From Streptomyces sp. HUAS YS2 (lineage in GTDB: Bacteria; Actinomycetota; Actinomycetes; Streptomycetales; Streptomycetaceae): a DNA stretch of 64,000 nucleotides. A program made the translations under genes and the position numbers. The notes beneath the pieces are model-generated. The model searched no databases, was not told where the DNA came from, and saw nothing but the letters and a program-made list of their open reading frames with translations. Shown here one piece after another: positions 25,292 through 34,815 of this stretch (within the stretch, counting starts at the first letter, position 1; the number at the start of each line of letters is the position of its first letter). The stretch spans positions 3,505,001 to 3,569,000 of the forward strand of contig NZ_CP137573.1 in assembly GCF_033343995.1 (NCBI RefSeq). The letters are read 5' to 3'.

Positions 25292-26991
25292 TTGTTCCCA
25301 GGCCTTTCTGCCTCGGCAGGTTCAGCAGGTTCGGGCGCGGTCGGCGCCTTCGCGTGGAGCGTGACCGCGAGGTCGGCCAGCTCCTCGGGGAGCTTGGCGG
25401 ACTCGCTGCGGCCGAGGCCCGCCATCTCGACGACGGTCGTGCCGTCGTCCCCCCGTACGGCGCGGACCCAGACCCGGCGCCGCTGGATGAACAGTGAGGC
25501 CGACAGGCCGGCGATCGCGGCGAGCGCCCCGGCCAGCGCCAGGCCGTCGCCCGGCTGCTGGGTCACGGTGAAGCTGGCCCACTCCTTGATCTCCTTCTCG
25601 AAGGTGATCGAGCCGGCGCCGTCGGGCAGCGTCATGGTCTCGCCGGGCAGCAGCCGCTGCGCGAGCTTGTTGCCGTCCTTGTCCGTGAACTGCTTCATGC
25701 GGGTCTTGTCGAGCTGGTACACGTTCTGCGGCAGCCCGCCGTCGACCTTCAGGTCCCCGGTGTAGCCGGTGAGGGCCATCACCGGGAAGTCCAGCGCCGG
25801 GAACTGGGAGAACATGCTGCCCTTGCCCGCGCCGGCGAACGTCGGCACGAAGAACGCCTGGAAGCCGAGCTGCTGCTTCTTGCCGTTCTTGTCGCGGTAG
25901 CCGTCCATCACCTTGATCGCGCCGGTCGAGGTGATGTTGTTGTCGATCGGCAGCAGCGGGACCGCGCCCCGGTAGACGACAGCGCCCCGGCCGTCCTTGA
26001 CGGTGACGACCGGCGCGTAGCCGTGGGCGATCAGATAGACCTTCGAGTCGCCGACCTTCAGCGGCTCGTTGACCCGGATGACCGCCTTCTTCTCCTTCTT
26101 CCCGGCCTCGAAGTACGTGACGGCCGCCTCGAAGGTGCGGGCGGTGCCGCGCTGCGGGCCGGCCTTCTCGTACGTGCCGGTGAAGGAGTCGAGCGTGAAG
26201 CCGAACGGCTCCAGGTCGTGGGTGCTGAACTGGGAGCCGGACTTGAAGTCGTCGTACTGGGTGAGCGTGTTGGAGAACCCGCCGCCCTCGACGATCAGCT
26301 TGCCGCCCTCGGACTTGAGCAGCTGGCCCCAGGCGAACGCCACCAGCATCACGATCAGCGCGATGTGGAAGAGCAGGTTGCCGACCTCGCGCAGATAGCC
26401 CTTCTCCGCGGCGACCGCGTCGCCCACGGTGTGGGCCCGGAACCGGCGGGACTTCAGCAGGGCGAGGGCGGCCTCGCGGACCTGCTCCGGCTCGGAATCG
26501 GTGCGCCAGGTCGTGTACGCGGGCAGCCGGGTCAGCCGTCCGGGCGCGCCCGGCGGGCGGCCGCGGAGCTGGCCGACGAACTGCCAGGTGCGGGGCACGA
26601 TGCAGCCGATGAGGGAGACGAACAGCAGGATGTAGATCGCGGAGAACCACACCGAGCTGTAGACGTCGAAGAGCTGGAGCTTGTCGTAGATCGGCGACAG
26701 CGTCGGGTGGGCGGCCTTGAACTGGGTGACCTTCAGTTCGTCGGCACTGGTCTGCGGGATGAGCGAACCGGGCACCGCGCCGAGCGACAGCAGGAACAGC
26801 AGGATCAGGGCGACCCGCATCGAGGTCAGCTGCCGCCAGAACCAGCGGATCCAGCCGACGACGCCGAGCGTGGGGCCACCGACGGCCGAGGGGGCCTCCT
26901 CCTTGGGCGCGGTGGACAGTTGGGCCCCGGCCTCGCCGAGGTCCTGCTGGTCGCCGGCGTCGGTCGCGCCGGTCGCCTCTGTCTTGCTCAT
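25288..26991 (-). CDS. resB: Cytochrome c biogenesis protein ResB
   Basis: 567 aa. It has an N-terminal acidic tail, then LTSMRVALILLFLLSLGAVP and LFDVYSSVWFSAIYILLFVS helices, a third at LLFHIALIVMLVAFAWGQL, a large outside domain, and a last helix at about LALAGALAAIAGLSASLFIQ. ResB (Ccs1) is the partner of CcsB in System II haem ligation. The ATG at 26991 (MSKTEATGATDAG) is chosen over the start at 27060, which would overlap ccdA. Operon order is resA, ccdA, resB, ccsB. Confidence 0.93.
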   Translation of the reverse strand: MSKTEATGATDAGDQQDLGEAGAQLSTAPKEEAPSAVGGPTLGVVGWIRWFWRQLTSMRVALILLFLLSLGAVPGSLIPQTSADELKVTQFKAAHPTLSPIYDKLQLFDVYSSVWFSAIYILLFVSLIGCIVPRTWQFVGQLRGRPPGAPGRLTRLPAYTTWRTDSEPEQVREAALALLKSRRFRAHTVGDAVAAEKGYLREVGNLLFHIALIVMLVAFAWGQLLKSEGGKLIVEGGGFSNTLTQYDDFKSGSQFSTHDLEPFGFTLDSFTGTYEKAGPQRGTARTFEAAVTYFEAGKKEKKAVIRVNEPLKVGDSKVYLIAHGYAPVVTVKDGRGAVVYRGAVPLLPIDNNITSTGAIKVMDGYRDKNGKKQQLGFQAFFVPTFAGAGKGSMFSQFPALDFPVMALTGYTGDLKVDGGLPQNVYQLDKTRMKQFTDKDGNKLAQRLLPGETMTLPDGAGSITFEKEIKEWASFTVTQQPGDGLALAGALAAIAGLSASLFIQRRRVWVRAVRGDDGTTVVEMAGLGRSESAKLPEELADLAVTLHAKAPTAPEPAEPAEAERPGNK

Positions 26992-26995
26992 GGAA

Positions 26996-27733
26996 CTAGA
27001 TCCCCACCGTGAAGCCGTTGGTCCAGGTCTGCATCGCGGAGACCATGCTGTCCCACACACCTGTGAGCAGCAGCAGCCCGGTCACGATCATCATCACGCC
27101 GCCGATCCGCGTCACCCACGCGTAGTGCTTCTTGACCCACCCGAAGGCGCCGAGGGCCTTTCGGAAGGCGACCGCGGCGAAGATGAACGGCAGGCCGAGG
27201 CCGACGCAGTACGCGAAGGTCAGTATGGCGCCGCGGCCGGCGCTGGCCTCCTTCGCCGCCAGCGCGCTGACCGAGGCGAGGGTGGGGCCGATGCAGGGGG
27301 TCCAGCCGATACCGAACAGCGCGCCGAGCAGCGGCGCGCCGACCAGGCCGGTGACCGGCCTCTTGTGGAAGCGGAACTCGCGCTGGGTGAACCAGGGCAT
27401 GAGGCCCATGAAGAACACACCCATAGCGATCATCAGCCCGCCGAGGATGTTGGTCAGGAGGTCCCGGTGCTGCTGGAGGGTCCAGCCGAAGTAGCCGAAC
27501 AGCGCGCCGCCGGAGACGAACACGGCCGAGAAGCCGAGGACGAAGAGCGAGGCCCCGACCGCCATCCGGCCGCGCCGTGCCTCGGCCAGGTCGGTGCCGG
27601 TGACGCCGGTCACGTACGACAGGTAGCCGGGTACCAGGGGCAGGACGCACGGCGAGAAGAAGGAGACCAGGCCGCCGAGCACCGCGACGGGCAGGGCGAG
27701 GAGCAGCGCTCCGCTGGATACGGTCTCGTTCAT
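26996..27733 (-). CDS. ccdA: Thiol-disulfide transporter CcdA
   Basis: 245 aa, six membrane helices. The redox cysteines are in FSPCVLPLVPGY (C29) and GWTPCIGPTLAS (C147). It passes electrons from cytoplasmic thioredoxin to ResA outside. It lies 4 bp from resA and 4 bp from resB, a tight operon. Confidence 0.95.
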   Translation of the reverse strand: MNETVSSGALLLALPVAVLGGLVSFFSPCVLPLVPGYLSYVTGVTGTDLAEARRGRMAVGASLFVLGFSAVFVSGGALFGYFGWTLQQHRDLLTNILGGLMIAMGVFFMGLMPWFTQREFRFHKRPVTGLVGAPLLGALFGIGWTPCIGPTLASVSALAAKEASAGRGAILTFAYCVGLGLPFIFAAVAFRKALGAFGWVKKHYAWVTRIGGVMMIVTGLLLLTGVWDSMVSAMQTWTNGFTVGI

Positions 27734-27737
27734 CGGG

Positions 27738-28343
27738 TCACTTCTCCGCGGCGATCGGCTCGATCATCGACCGGAGATCCTCCGCGTTGAGGGCCTTGAG
27801 CGAGCGGGCGGCGATCTTGCCGTCCCGGTCGAGCACCACGGTGGAGGGGATGGCCTGCGGGAGCAGCGTCCCCTTGGGGAAGCCCTCCAGGATGAGCCGG
27901 CCCTCCGGGTCGTACAGGCTCGGGTAGGTGACCTTGTAGTCCTTCTCGAAGGCGAGGGCCGGGCTCTTCTCGCCGTCGCGGGTGTTGATCCCGACGAACT
28001 CGACGCCCTTGGCCTTCAGCTCGGCCGAGACCTTGGCGAAGTGCGGGGCCTCGGCACGGCAGGGCGGGCACCACGAGCCCCAGACGTTGAGGACGACGAC
28101 CTTGCCCTTGAGGTCGGCGACGTCGAGCTGCTTGCCGTCGAGGGTCTCGCCCTTGATCGTGTTCGTGGCCTGGCGCTCGCCCCGGGCGACGGTGTCGATA
28201 CCGCCCGTGTCGGTGACGAAGTTGGTGTCACCGCCACCGCCGGACTTGCCGTTGGAGTCCGAGGTGCAGGCCGAGAGCACGAGGGCGGCCGACAGGACTC
28301 CGACGGCGAGCAGGGTGCGTCGAGGGGCACGGCTGTAGCTCAT
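27738..28343 (-). CDS. resA: ResA/TlpA-type thioredoxin lipoprotein
   Basis: 201 aa. Lipobox LVLSACTS (Cys26), then a disordered G/S-rich linker and a TlpA thioredoxin domain with WGSWCPPCRAEAPHF (C92, C95) and the cis-proline loop QAIPSTVVLDRDGKI. It reduces the CXXCH cysteines of apocytochrome c before haem attachment. No clear ribosome-binding site precedes the ATG, so a leaderless start is possible. It leads the cytochrome c maturation operon. Confidence 0.93.
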   Translation of the reverse strand: MSYSRAPRRTLLAVGVLSAALVLSACTSDSNGKSGGGGDTNFVTDTGGIDTVARGERQATNTIKGETLDGKQLDVADLKGKVVVLNVWGSWCPPCRAEAPHFAKVSAELKAKGVEFVGINTRDGEKSPALAFEKDYKVTYPSLYDPEGRLILEGFPKGTLLPQAIPSTVVLDRDGKIAARSLKALNAEDLRSMIEPIAAEK

Positions 28344-28453
28344 GTGAAAAGTTTCGCATGGGCGTTTCGCGGATCTTGGGCACCCCCCTACGTGCCCGGA
28401 AAGCCCCTTGTCAAGACGGTCTAAGCGGGCGCGTCGCGGGGCGGCATCCCCGC

Positions 28454-29695
28454 TCAGGCCGCCTTGAGGAAGGCGTTCCAGCCGCCGGCCGGGGACTGTC
28501 CGACCTCCAGTGTGCGCAGCTTGGCGAGGACGACCGGGTCCTGCGCGTCGAGCCAGTCGACGAACTGGCGGAACGAGACGAGCCGGACGTCCTTCTTGGC
28601 CGCCATCTTCTTCAGCGCGGCCTCCACGGCGTCCATGTAGATGCCGCCGTTCCACTCCTCGAAGTGGTTGCCGATGAAGAACGGCGCGCGGTTGGACTCG
28701 TACGCGCGGTCGAAGCCGGCGACGAGCGCCTCGGTGGCCTGCTGCCGCCAGCCCGGGTAGCGCGAGGGCATACCACGGGTGGTGTTCTTCGACTGGTTGG
28801 CGAGCATGTTGTAGTCCATCGACAGCACCTCGAAGGAGTGCCCCGGGAACGGCACGGCCTGCAGCGGCAGGTCCCAGATGCCCTGGCGCTTGGTCGGCCA
28901 CATCTGCCGGCCGCCGGGCGAGCTGGCGTCGTAGCGCCAGCCGAGCCGCTTGGCGGTGGGCAGCAGGTTGTCCTGGCCGAGCAGGCAGGGGGTGCGGCCG
29001 CCGACGAGTTCCTTGCTGTAGTCGAAGGGCAGCGGGTCGAGGTCGGTCCAGCCGCTGTTGGTCTTCCACTCGGTGACGAAGGAGACGGCCTGGTTGATCT
29101 CGTTCTGCCACTGGGCCGGGGTCCAGTTGCCGACCGAGCCGTGGCCGCCGCAGAAGTGGCCGTTGAAGTGGGTGCCGATCTCGTGTCCGTCGAGCCAGGC
29201 CTGACGGACGTTCTTGAGGGTCTCCTTGATGTGGTCGTCGGTGAGGTAGCCGATGTCGGAGGCGCCGATGCGGTTGTTCGGCGGGCGGTAGAGGTTCTTC
29301 TTCGACTCGGGCAGCACGTAGATGCCGGAGAGGAAGAAGGTCATCGCGGCGTCGTGGTTCTTCGCGAGTTCGAGGAAGCGCGGGAACAGCCCGTTGCCGA
29401 CCTCGCCGGCCCCGTCCCAGGAGAAGATCACGAACTGCGGTGGCGTCTGGCCCGGCTCGAGCGGCACCGGCTTGGGCGGCTGGTGGGGCTGCGGGCCGGT
29501 GTCGGCGGTGGAGCCGTCGCCGATGAGCTTGACCGGCGGGGCGGAGGGGCTGGGGTCGGCCGACCCCGCTCCGCCCTTGCCGGGGCCGGAACGACCCTCC
29601 CCGCCCGAGCCGCTGGAGCCGCACCCCGCGACCCCGATCGCCGCGGCGGCGCCAACCCCCGCTCCCAGCAGGCCCCTTCGACTGATCCCGCTCAT
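28454..29695 (-). CDS. Tat-exported polysaccharide-deacetylase-like lipoprotein
   Basis: 413 aa. Twin-arginine signal SRRGLLGAGVG followed by lipobox GVAGC, then a Gly/Ser/Pro linker of about 60 residues. The catalytic-type domain shows the NodB-like start FVIFSWDGAGE, GHEIGTHFNGHFCGG (the H-x3-H metal pair region) and the C-terminal PFFIGNHFEEWNGG. It is probably an extracytoplasmic deacetylase-like protein acting on cell-wall or capsule glycan; activity is not certain because the second Asp of the motif is replaced (SWDG rather than TFDDG). It lies upstream of resA but 110 bp away. Confidence 0.85.
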   Translation of the reverse strand: MSGISRRGLLGAGVGAAAAIGVAGCGSSGSGGEGRSGPGKGGAGSADPSPSAPPVKLIGDGSTADTGPQPHQPPKPVPLEPGQTPPQFVIFSWDGAGEVGNGLFPRFLELAKNHDAAMTFFLSGIYVLPESKKNLYRPPNNRIGASDIGYLTDDHIKETLKNVRQAWLDGHEIGTHFNGHFCGGHGSVGNWTPAQWQNEINQAVSFVTEWKTNSGWTDLDPLPFDYSKELVGGRTPCLLGQDNLLPTAKRLGWRYDASSPGGRQMWPTKRQGIWDLPLQAVPFPGHSFEVLSMDYNMLANQSKNTTRGMPSRYPGWRQQATEALVAGFDRAYESNRAPFFIGNHFEEWNGGIYMDAVEAALKKMAAKKDVRLVSFRQFVDWLDAQDPVVLAKLRTLEVGQSPAGGWNAFLKAA

Positions 29696-29799
29696 CTCGT
29701 CCCCATCCGCACCCGTGTATGACCGATAGATCATCCAAACCGACAATGAGTGAGATGCAGGGAGGAACACGACGGTTCCTGCCATTAGCGCAAAAAATT

Positions 29800-29839
29800 C
29801 AGGGCGACCAGATGACTTTCACGCCATCCGATCGCCCTG
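29800..29839 (-). terminator. Terminator of the phosphatase/hemL unit
   Basis: CAGGGCGA and TCGCCCTG arms around a 24-nt loop. In the minus direction the stem is followed by AATTTTTT, the expected U-tract, just past the stop at 29857. Confidence 0.65.
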
Positions 29840-29856
29840 ATCATCCCCCCGGAGAA

Positions 29857-30537
29857 CTACGCTCCGAACGCTTTTGCCTTTCCCTTCACAGGTTTTGCAC
29901 CTGCCAGGAGATGAGCAGGCACAAGATCCCGCGCCGGCTCGCTGTAACCCACCGAGACGATCTTGTCGCCCCGGTACGTGAACGAGGTCAGCGAGGCCAG
30001 CGTGCACTGCCGGCGCCGCGGGTCGTGCCACAGCCGGCGCTTCTCCACGAAGCTGCGCACGATCCAGATCGGCAGCTGGTGGCTCACACAGACCGCCTCG
30101 TGCCCGCGGGCCGCTTCCTTCGCCGCGTCCAGCGCACCCATCATCCGCACGACCTGGTCGAGGTACGGCTCGCCCCAGGACGGCCGGAACGGATTGGTGA
30201 GGTGCTTCCAGTTGCCCGGCTTGCGCAGCGCCCCGTCACCGACACCGAAGGTCTTGCCCTCGAAGACGTTCGCCGCCTCGATCAGCCGCTCGTCCGTGTC
30301 GAGCGTCAGACCGTGGGACTTGGCCACCGGCGCGGCCGTCTCCTGCGCGCGCTCCAGCGGCGAGGCGACGACATGCGTGATGTCCCGGTCGGCCAGGTGC
30401 TCGGCGACCCGGTCGGCCATCTGTCGGCCGAGCTCGGACAGGTGGTACCCGGCCCGGCGGCCGTACAGCACGCCGTCCGGGTTGTGCACCTCGCCGTGCC
30501 GCATCAGGTGGACGACGGTGATCTCGTCGTTGCTCAT
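29857..30537 (-). CDS. Histidine phosphatase family protein
   Basis: 226 aa. RHG motif LMRHGEVHN at 11-19, then [14 protein letters not shown] and the second catalytic histidine in [11 protein letters not shown]. Phosphoglycerate-mutase-like fold. It overlaps hemL by ATGA, so it is co-translated with it, but no haem-related function is established for this family. Confidence 0.9.
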   Translation of the reverse strand: MSNDEITVVHLMRHGEVHNPDGVLYGRRAGYHLSELGRQMADRVAEHLADRDITHVVASPLERAQETAAPVAKSHGLTLDTDERLIEAANVFEGKTFGVGDGALRKPGNWKHLTNPFRPSWGEPYLDQVVRMMGALDAAKEAARGHEAVCVSHQLPIWIVRSFVEKRRLWHDPRRRQCTLASLTSFTYRGDKIVSVGYSEPARDLVPAHLLAGAKPVKGKAKAFGA

Positions 30538-31841
30538 GCCGTGGCCTCCGCAGCGGCGCGGGCGGCGGCGGGCAGCGCCGCCGCGATCCGCTCCACAGCC
30601 TTCTCGTCGTGCGCGGTGGAGACGAACCAGGACTCGAACGCGGACGGCGGCAGGTAGACCCCGTTCGCCAGCATCGAGTGGAAGAAGGCGTTGAACCGGA
30701 ACGCCTCCTGCGTCTTCGCCTCCTCGTAGTTCCGCACCTCGTCGGCGGTGAAGAACACCGAGAACATGTTGGACGCGGTCTGCAGCCGGTGCGCCACGCC
30801 CTCCTTGGCGAGCGCGTCGGTGACGAGCCCCTGGATCTCCTTCGACACGGCATCGACCTTGTCGTACGCGGCGTCGTCCAGCAGCCGCAGCTGCGCGACG
30901 CCCGCGGCCGTGGCCACCGGGTTACCGGAGAGCGTGCCGGCCTGGTAGACCGGGCCCGCCGGGGCCAGGTGACCCATGACGTCGGCACGGCCGCCGAAGG
31001 CCGCGGCCGGGAAGCCGCCGCCCATGACCTTGCCGAAGGTCATCAGATCGGGCTTGACGCCGTCGACGCCGAACCAACCGGCCTTCGACGTGCGGAACCC
31101 GGTCATGACCTCGTCGGAGATGAACAGCGCCCCGTTCTCCCGGCACACGTCCGCGAGCCCCTGATTGAACCCGGGCAGCGGCGGAACGACGCCCATGTTG
31201 CCGGGCGAGGCCTCGGTGATCACACACGCGATCTCACCGGGGTGGGCGGAGAACGCGGCCCGGACGGCCTCCAGGTCGTTGTACGGCAGCACGATCGTGT
31301 CGCCGGCCTGCGCGCCGGTCACCCCGGGCGTGTCGGGCAGCGCGAAGGTGGCGAGACCGGAGCCGGCCGCGGCCAGCAGCGCGTCCACGTGACCGTGGTA
31401 ACAGCCGGCGAACTTGATCACCTTGGCCCGCCCGGTGAACCCGCGGGCGAGCCGGATGGCCGACATGGTGGCTTCGGTCCCGCTGGAAACCAGCCGAACC
31501 TGCTCGACGGGCTCGATCCGCGCGACGATCTCCTCGGCCAGTTCGACCTCGCCCTCACCGGGCGTGCCGAACGAGGTGCCGCGGGCGACGGCGTCCTGCA
31601 CGGCGGCGACGACCTCGGGGTGGGCGTGGCCCAGGATCATCGGACCCCACGAGCAGACCAGGTCGACGTACTCGCGACCGTCCGCGTCGGTGAGGTACGG
31701 GCCGCTTCCGGACACCATGAACCGGGGCGTACCGCCCACGGCCCGGAAGGCGCGGACCGGTGAGTTCACGCCGCCGGGCGTCACGAGGGACGCGCGGTCG
31801 AAAAGCGTCTGTGAGACTGGGGCTTCGTATGAATACGGCAC
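30534..31841 (-). CDS. hemL: Glutamate-1-semialdehyde 2,1-aminomutase HemL
   Basis: 435 aa. PLP enzyme of the C5 haem pathway: it turns glutamate-1-semialdehyde into 5-aminolevulinate. Start [29 protein letters not shown], the [16 protein letters not shown] stretch, the PLP-lysine region [20 protein letters not shown], and the terminal [14 protein letters not shown]. The GTG start has AGGA 5 nt upstream. It works directly downstream of HemA (57790-59145). Confidence 0.96.
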   Translation of the reverse strand: MPYSYEAPVSQTLFDRASLVTPGGVNSPVRAFRAVGGTPRFMVSGSGPYLTDADGREYVDLVCSWGPMILGHAHPEVVAAVQDAVARGTSFGTPGEGEVELAEEIVARIEPVEQVRLVSSGTEATMSAIRLARGFTGRAKVIKFAGCYHGHVDALLAAAGSGLATFALPDTPGVTGAQAGDTIVLPYNDLEAVRAAFSAHPGEIACVITEASPGNMGVVPPLPGFNQGLADVCRENGALFISDEVMTGFRTSKAGWFGVDGVKPDLMTFGKVMGGGFPAAAFGGRADVMGHLAPAGPVYQAGTLSGNPVATAAGVAQLRLLDDAAYDKVDAVSKEIQGLVTDALAKEGVAHRLQTASNMFSVFFTADEVRNYEEAKTQEAFRFNAFFHSMLANGVYLPPSAFESWFVSTAHDEKAVERIAAALPAAARAAAEATA

Positions 31842-32121
31842 TGTGGTCCTGACCTGCGAGTAAGGAAAGACGGCTGACGAACTACCGGCGATCGGTGGCG
31901 TGAGCTACCGGAATGCTCCCCGAATTACGACGGGGCGTCCGCGCGCCACGTCTGCGAAACTGGGACGTCATAGGGATGGCTCACGGAAACCATGGTGTCA
32001 GAGGCCCGGACGTTCTTGCGGAACAGGTGTTTCACCGCACGCGGGTGGGGGAGGTCACTGGCACGATGATCGGGTTGCGCGGCGGGGTCGTGTTGCCTGC
32101 TAAAGGCAGTCGGGTGGAGAT

Positions 32122-32676
32122 ATGCATCGCGGTGGCGGACTGGGCGAGGGGACGGACGACCTGGGTCCGGAGCCTGCCCGGCGGGGGAAGCACCGGCGCC
32201 GACGGGAGACTGACGAGCCGGCGAACAGGGGTGGCCGCTTGGGGGTGACGTACAAGTACTTCGGCGCACCGGACGGCGCGACGGCGGCCCGCGTCCCGAT
32301 CTCGATGCGCCCTGAGGAGCTGGGCGGGGACGAGCTCGGCATGGGCGGCATGTTCACCAAGATCAAGCCGGAGACCATAGCCGCGATGGTGCTGACCGGC
32401 ATCCAGGGCATGCCCCTGCACAAGGTCCCGCCCCTCGAACTGGTCGTCCTGCACCCCGACTACGCCGTGGTGAAGCTGCCCATGACGGTCGTCGACCCGC
32501 TGCGCGGCATCGGCGAGGAGTCGGTCGGCGCGGCGGCCTTCATCTGGTCCACGGTCCCGGACCGCGGCGGCCCGCGCGACGCGTTCAACGTGTACCAGCT
32601 GCTGCACGAATGGCAGGACTTCTCCGTCCGCCTCCACGAGGCCGGCCACCAGCCGTACTGCCTGGTCTGGCCCTGA
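32122..32676 (+). CDS. Conserved hypothetical protein, 184 aa
   Basis: The first ~40 residues are basic and disordered. The conserved-looking part starts at LGVTYKYFGAPDGATAARVP and runs through FTKIKPETIAAMVLTG, LVVLHPDYAVVKLPM, GAAAFIWSTVP and YQLLHEWQDFSVRLHEAG. A start at a TTG or GTG near 32239-32245, behind AGGGG, would give only this part, so the N-terminus is uncertain. No known motif; soluble. The 280 bp between hemL and this gene hold no other gene I can support. Confidence 0.75.
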   Translation: MHRGGGLGEGTDDLGPEPARRGKHRRRRETDEPANRGGRLGVTYKYFGAPDGATAARVPISMRPEELGGDELGMGGMFTKIKPETIAAMVLTGIQGMPLHKVPPLELVVLHPDYAVVKLPMTVVDPLRGIGEESVGAAAFIWSTVPDRGGPRDAFNVYQLLHEWQDFSVRLHEAGHQPYCLVWP

Positions 32677-32759
32677 GCGACACCGCCACTCCATATCACC
32701 CGAAATTGGGACAAGTTTCCCTAAACTGACGGCCAGGGGGATACGGAGAGGACGAAACC

Positions 32760-33161
32760 GTGGCCGGTGAACACCTGCAGATCGGCGAGGTCGCCGCGCG
32801 GACGGAACTTCCGCTGCGCACGATCCGCTCCTACGAGGACGCCGGGCTGGTCATCCCGTCCGCGCGCTCCCAGGGCGGATTCCCGCTGTACACGGACGCG
32901 GACGTGGCCCGGCTGATGGTGATCCGCCGCATGAAGCCCCTCGGCTTCACGCTCGACGAGACGCGCGACCTGCTGAACGCGGTGGACCGCCTGGAAGCCG
33001 CCGACTCGGAAGCGGAACGCACCCGCCTCCTCACCCGGGTCCGCCGCTACGAACAGGCGGCGGAAGCGAGGGTGGAGGACCTCCGCGAGGTCCTGTCGAG
33101 AGCAGAGGAATTCGCCGCCTCCCTCCGCACAAGACGGACCCAGGCGGAAGCAAGGCGCTGA
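32760..33161 (+). CDS. MerR family transcriptional regulator
   Basis: 133 aa. Winged helix LQIGEVAARTELPLRTIRSY, then EDAGLVIPSARSQGGFPLYT and ADVARLMVIRRMKPLGFTL, then a dimerising coiled coil. No C-terminal cysteines for metal sensing are seen. GTG start behind GGAGAGGA. It follows the 184-aa gene by 83 bp, with CCTAAACT upstream as a possible -10. Confidence 0.9.
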   Translation: MAGEHLQIGEVAARTELPLRTIRSYEDAGLVIPSARSQGGFPLYTDADVARLMVIRRMKPLGFTLDETRDLLNAVDRLEAADSEAERTRLLTRVRRYEQAAEARVEDLREVLSRAEEFAASLRTRRTQAEARR

Positions 33162-33431
33162 GGGGCCCTGAAGCACCCGACGGCGGTTGGAACCCGGACG
33201 GGAGAACCCACCCGCCCGTACACCCCCGGGAGCGCGGCGCGGACGGACGGGCGCCCTGGACGGGAGCGGGGACGTGGAGGGGGTCGCGTTCGGGACGTAA
33301 AGCGTGATTCGTGGCGCACAGGACGGGCCGGCTGTTCGGAGTCCCCGCACGCGCCGTAAGTCATGCAGTCCCTAATGCGACCCCGGAACGGCCCCCGCGG
33401 CACCCACCCCCACGGCACCCGTCCCCACGCC

Positions 33432-34310
33432 TCAGCCCAGCGCCGCCGCGACCTCCCGGAAGAACCGGCCGAACGCCACCGCACTCGGCGGCGTCTCGGG
33501 ATTCCACGGCACGACCCGCGAGCCACCCACCACGGCCCGCCAAACCTCCGGGTACGCCTCCGATCCCTCCGGCCACACCGCATTCGCCCGCGAATCGACC
33601 AGCACCACATCCGGCCGCAGCTCCGCCGCCCGCTCCCAGTCCGCGGTGAGCCAGCTCGCCCCCGCCCCAGGCCCCGGCTCCACGATCCGCACCCCCAGCT
33701 CGACCATGCGCGCCAGCTCGGGCCACGCCTGCGGCCGCGCCAGATGCACCTGCTCAGGCCCGGCACCGGACAACGCCAGAACCACCGGCCTGCGCCCCGA
33801 CGCCGCAGCCGAAGCGAGCGCCATCTCAGCTTCGGCCACCGAACCAGGCGCCTCCGGCGCCGACGCCGCCCCCAGAAGGCCCGCCCCCAACCCCCCGAAC
33901 CGCTCCAAGATCCGCGCCAGCGTCACCTCTCCACCCACCGACAGCGCGACCATCGGCACTCCGAGCCCCTCCGCCACCGCCTCGTCCAGCGCGTAGCCGC
34001 TCTTGCCGTCGTACGTCACGTCCACCACGAGGTCCGCCCGCACAGCGCCGAGCGCCCCCGACGGATCCCCGTCGAGCAGCCGGCCCGGCCCGAGATACGG
34101 CACCCCGGTCGCCCCCAGCTCCCCCGCCTTGACCGGGTCCAGCCCGTCGCCGTCGTGGCCGGAGCCGTACACCGCCACCGGGACGACGCCGAGATCGAGG
34201 AGCGCGGCGCCGGCCCGTACGTACGCGACCACCCGCCGCGGCCTGCGCGGCAGCCGTAACGCCGCACCCCTGTCGTCCGTGAACTCCCACCCGCTCGCGT
34301 CCGCACCCAT
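33432..34310 (-). CDS. FepB-like substrate-binding domain without signal
   Basis: 292 aa. The fold signature of siderophore/cobalamin binding proteins is readable: RLPRRPRRVVAYVRAGAALL, LLDLGVVPVAVYG, VRADLVVDVTYDG, GVPMVALSVGGEVTLARI, AAELRPDVVLVDSRA. It starts MGADASGWEFTDDRG with no signal peptide or lipobox, so as read it would stay in the cytoplasm. No transporter genes are adjacent. It may be a cytoplasmic ligand-binding protein. The ~270 bp before its stop (33162-33431) show nothing I can call. Confidence 0.8.
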   Translation of the reverse strand: MGADASGWEFTDDRGAALRLPRRPRRVVAYVRAGAALLDLGVVPVAVYGSGHDGDGLDPVKAGELGATGVPYLGPGRLLDGDPSGALGAVRADLVVDVTYDGKSGYALDEAVAEGLGVPMVALSVGGEVTLARILERFGGLGAGLLGAASAPEAPGSVAEAEMALASAAASGRRPVVLALSGAGPEQVHLARPQAWPELARMVELGVRIVEPGPGAGASWLTADWERAAELRPDVVLVDSRANAVWPEGSEAYPEVWRAVVGGSRVVPWNPETPPSAVAFGRFFREVAAALG

Positions 34311-34504
34311 GCCGCCGCACTCCCTCCCGGCCGGAAACCCCTACCCCGCCACCTTGAGACGGAGCCTGGGCCCGCACAAGAGGGCCGTGTCAGGAGCAAG
34401 CGGGGGTACCCCTCGGTACCCCTGCCGCCGAGCCCCCTTTGGGTGTTAACTGAGCGAGTCGGGAGGAATCAGCAGGAATCACCCCTCGCGCCCTGGAGCC
34501 CGCC

Positions 34505-34759
34505 ATGTCCGTGCCAGGCCAGTTCTCCGACCTCCGTGTCCCCGCCCTCTTCGTCCTCGGCCTGCTGGGCCTGCTCGCCCTGTCGGCGGCGGCGGTGTGG
34601 GTGGCTCTGGGGAGGTATGCCGCCCGCCTCCGCCGCGACCGCCCGGCGCCGTCGTCGGACCGGGTGTGGCACCCGCAGGAGTCCGTCACCCTCACCCCCG
34701 CAGAGGAGGACGCCTTCGACGAGGTCGTCTCCCACCTGACCTTCGGCGCAAGGCGGTAG
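34505..34759 (+). CDS. Small membrane protein, 84 aa
   Basis: GGAG 6 nt before the ATG. One N-terminal helix (VPALFVLGLLGLLALSAAAV), then a basic loop and an acidic amphipathic tail (ESVTLTPAEEDAFDEVVSHL). Third positions are strongly GC-biased. Unknown function; divergent from the substrate-binding-like gene. Confidence 0.7.
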   Translation: MSVPGQFSDLRVPALFVLGLLGLLALSAAAVWVALGRYAARLRRDRPAPSSDRVWHPQESVTLTPAEEDAFDEVVSHLTFGARR

Positions 34760-34772
34760 AAGAAGGCCCGGC

Positions 34773-34810
34773 CCCACCCACACCCACACCCACACCCGCA
34801 CCCGCACCCC
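34773..34810. repeat. CCCACA-type tandem hexamer repeat
   Basis: About six imperfect copies of CCCACA/CCCGCA lie between the convergent ends of the 84-aa gene and the TIGR03086 gene. Such simple repeats vary in length between strains. Confidence 0.7.
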
Positions 34811-34815
34811 CGGGG

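Noticed and set aside
24041..25765. 574-aa plus-strand frame
   Set aside because: Antisense to the SRPBCC, ccsB and resB genes and without domain motifs.
27738..29738. Long minus frame joining the deacetylase region to resA
   Set aside because: The N-terminal part is an out-of-frame shadow of the deacetylase gene; only the resA portion from 28343 has a lipobox and thioredoxin motifs.
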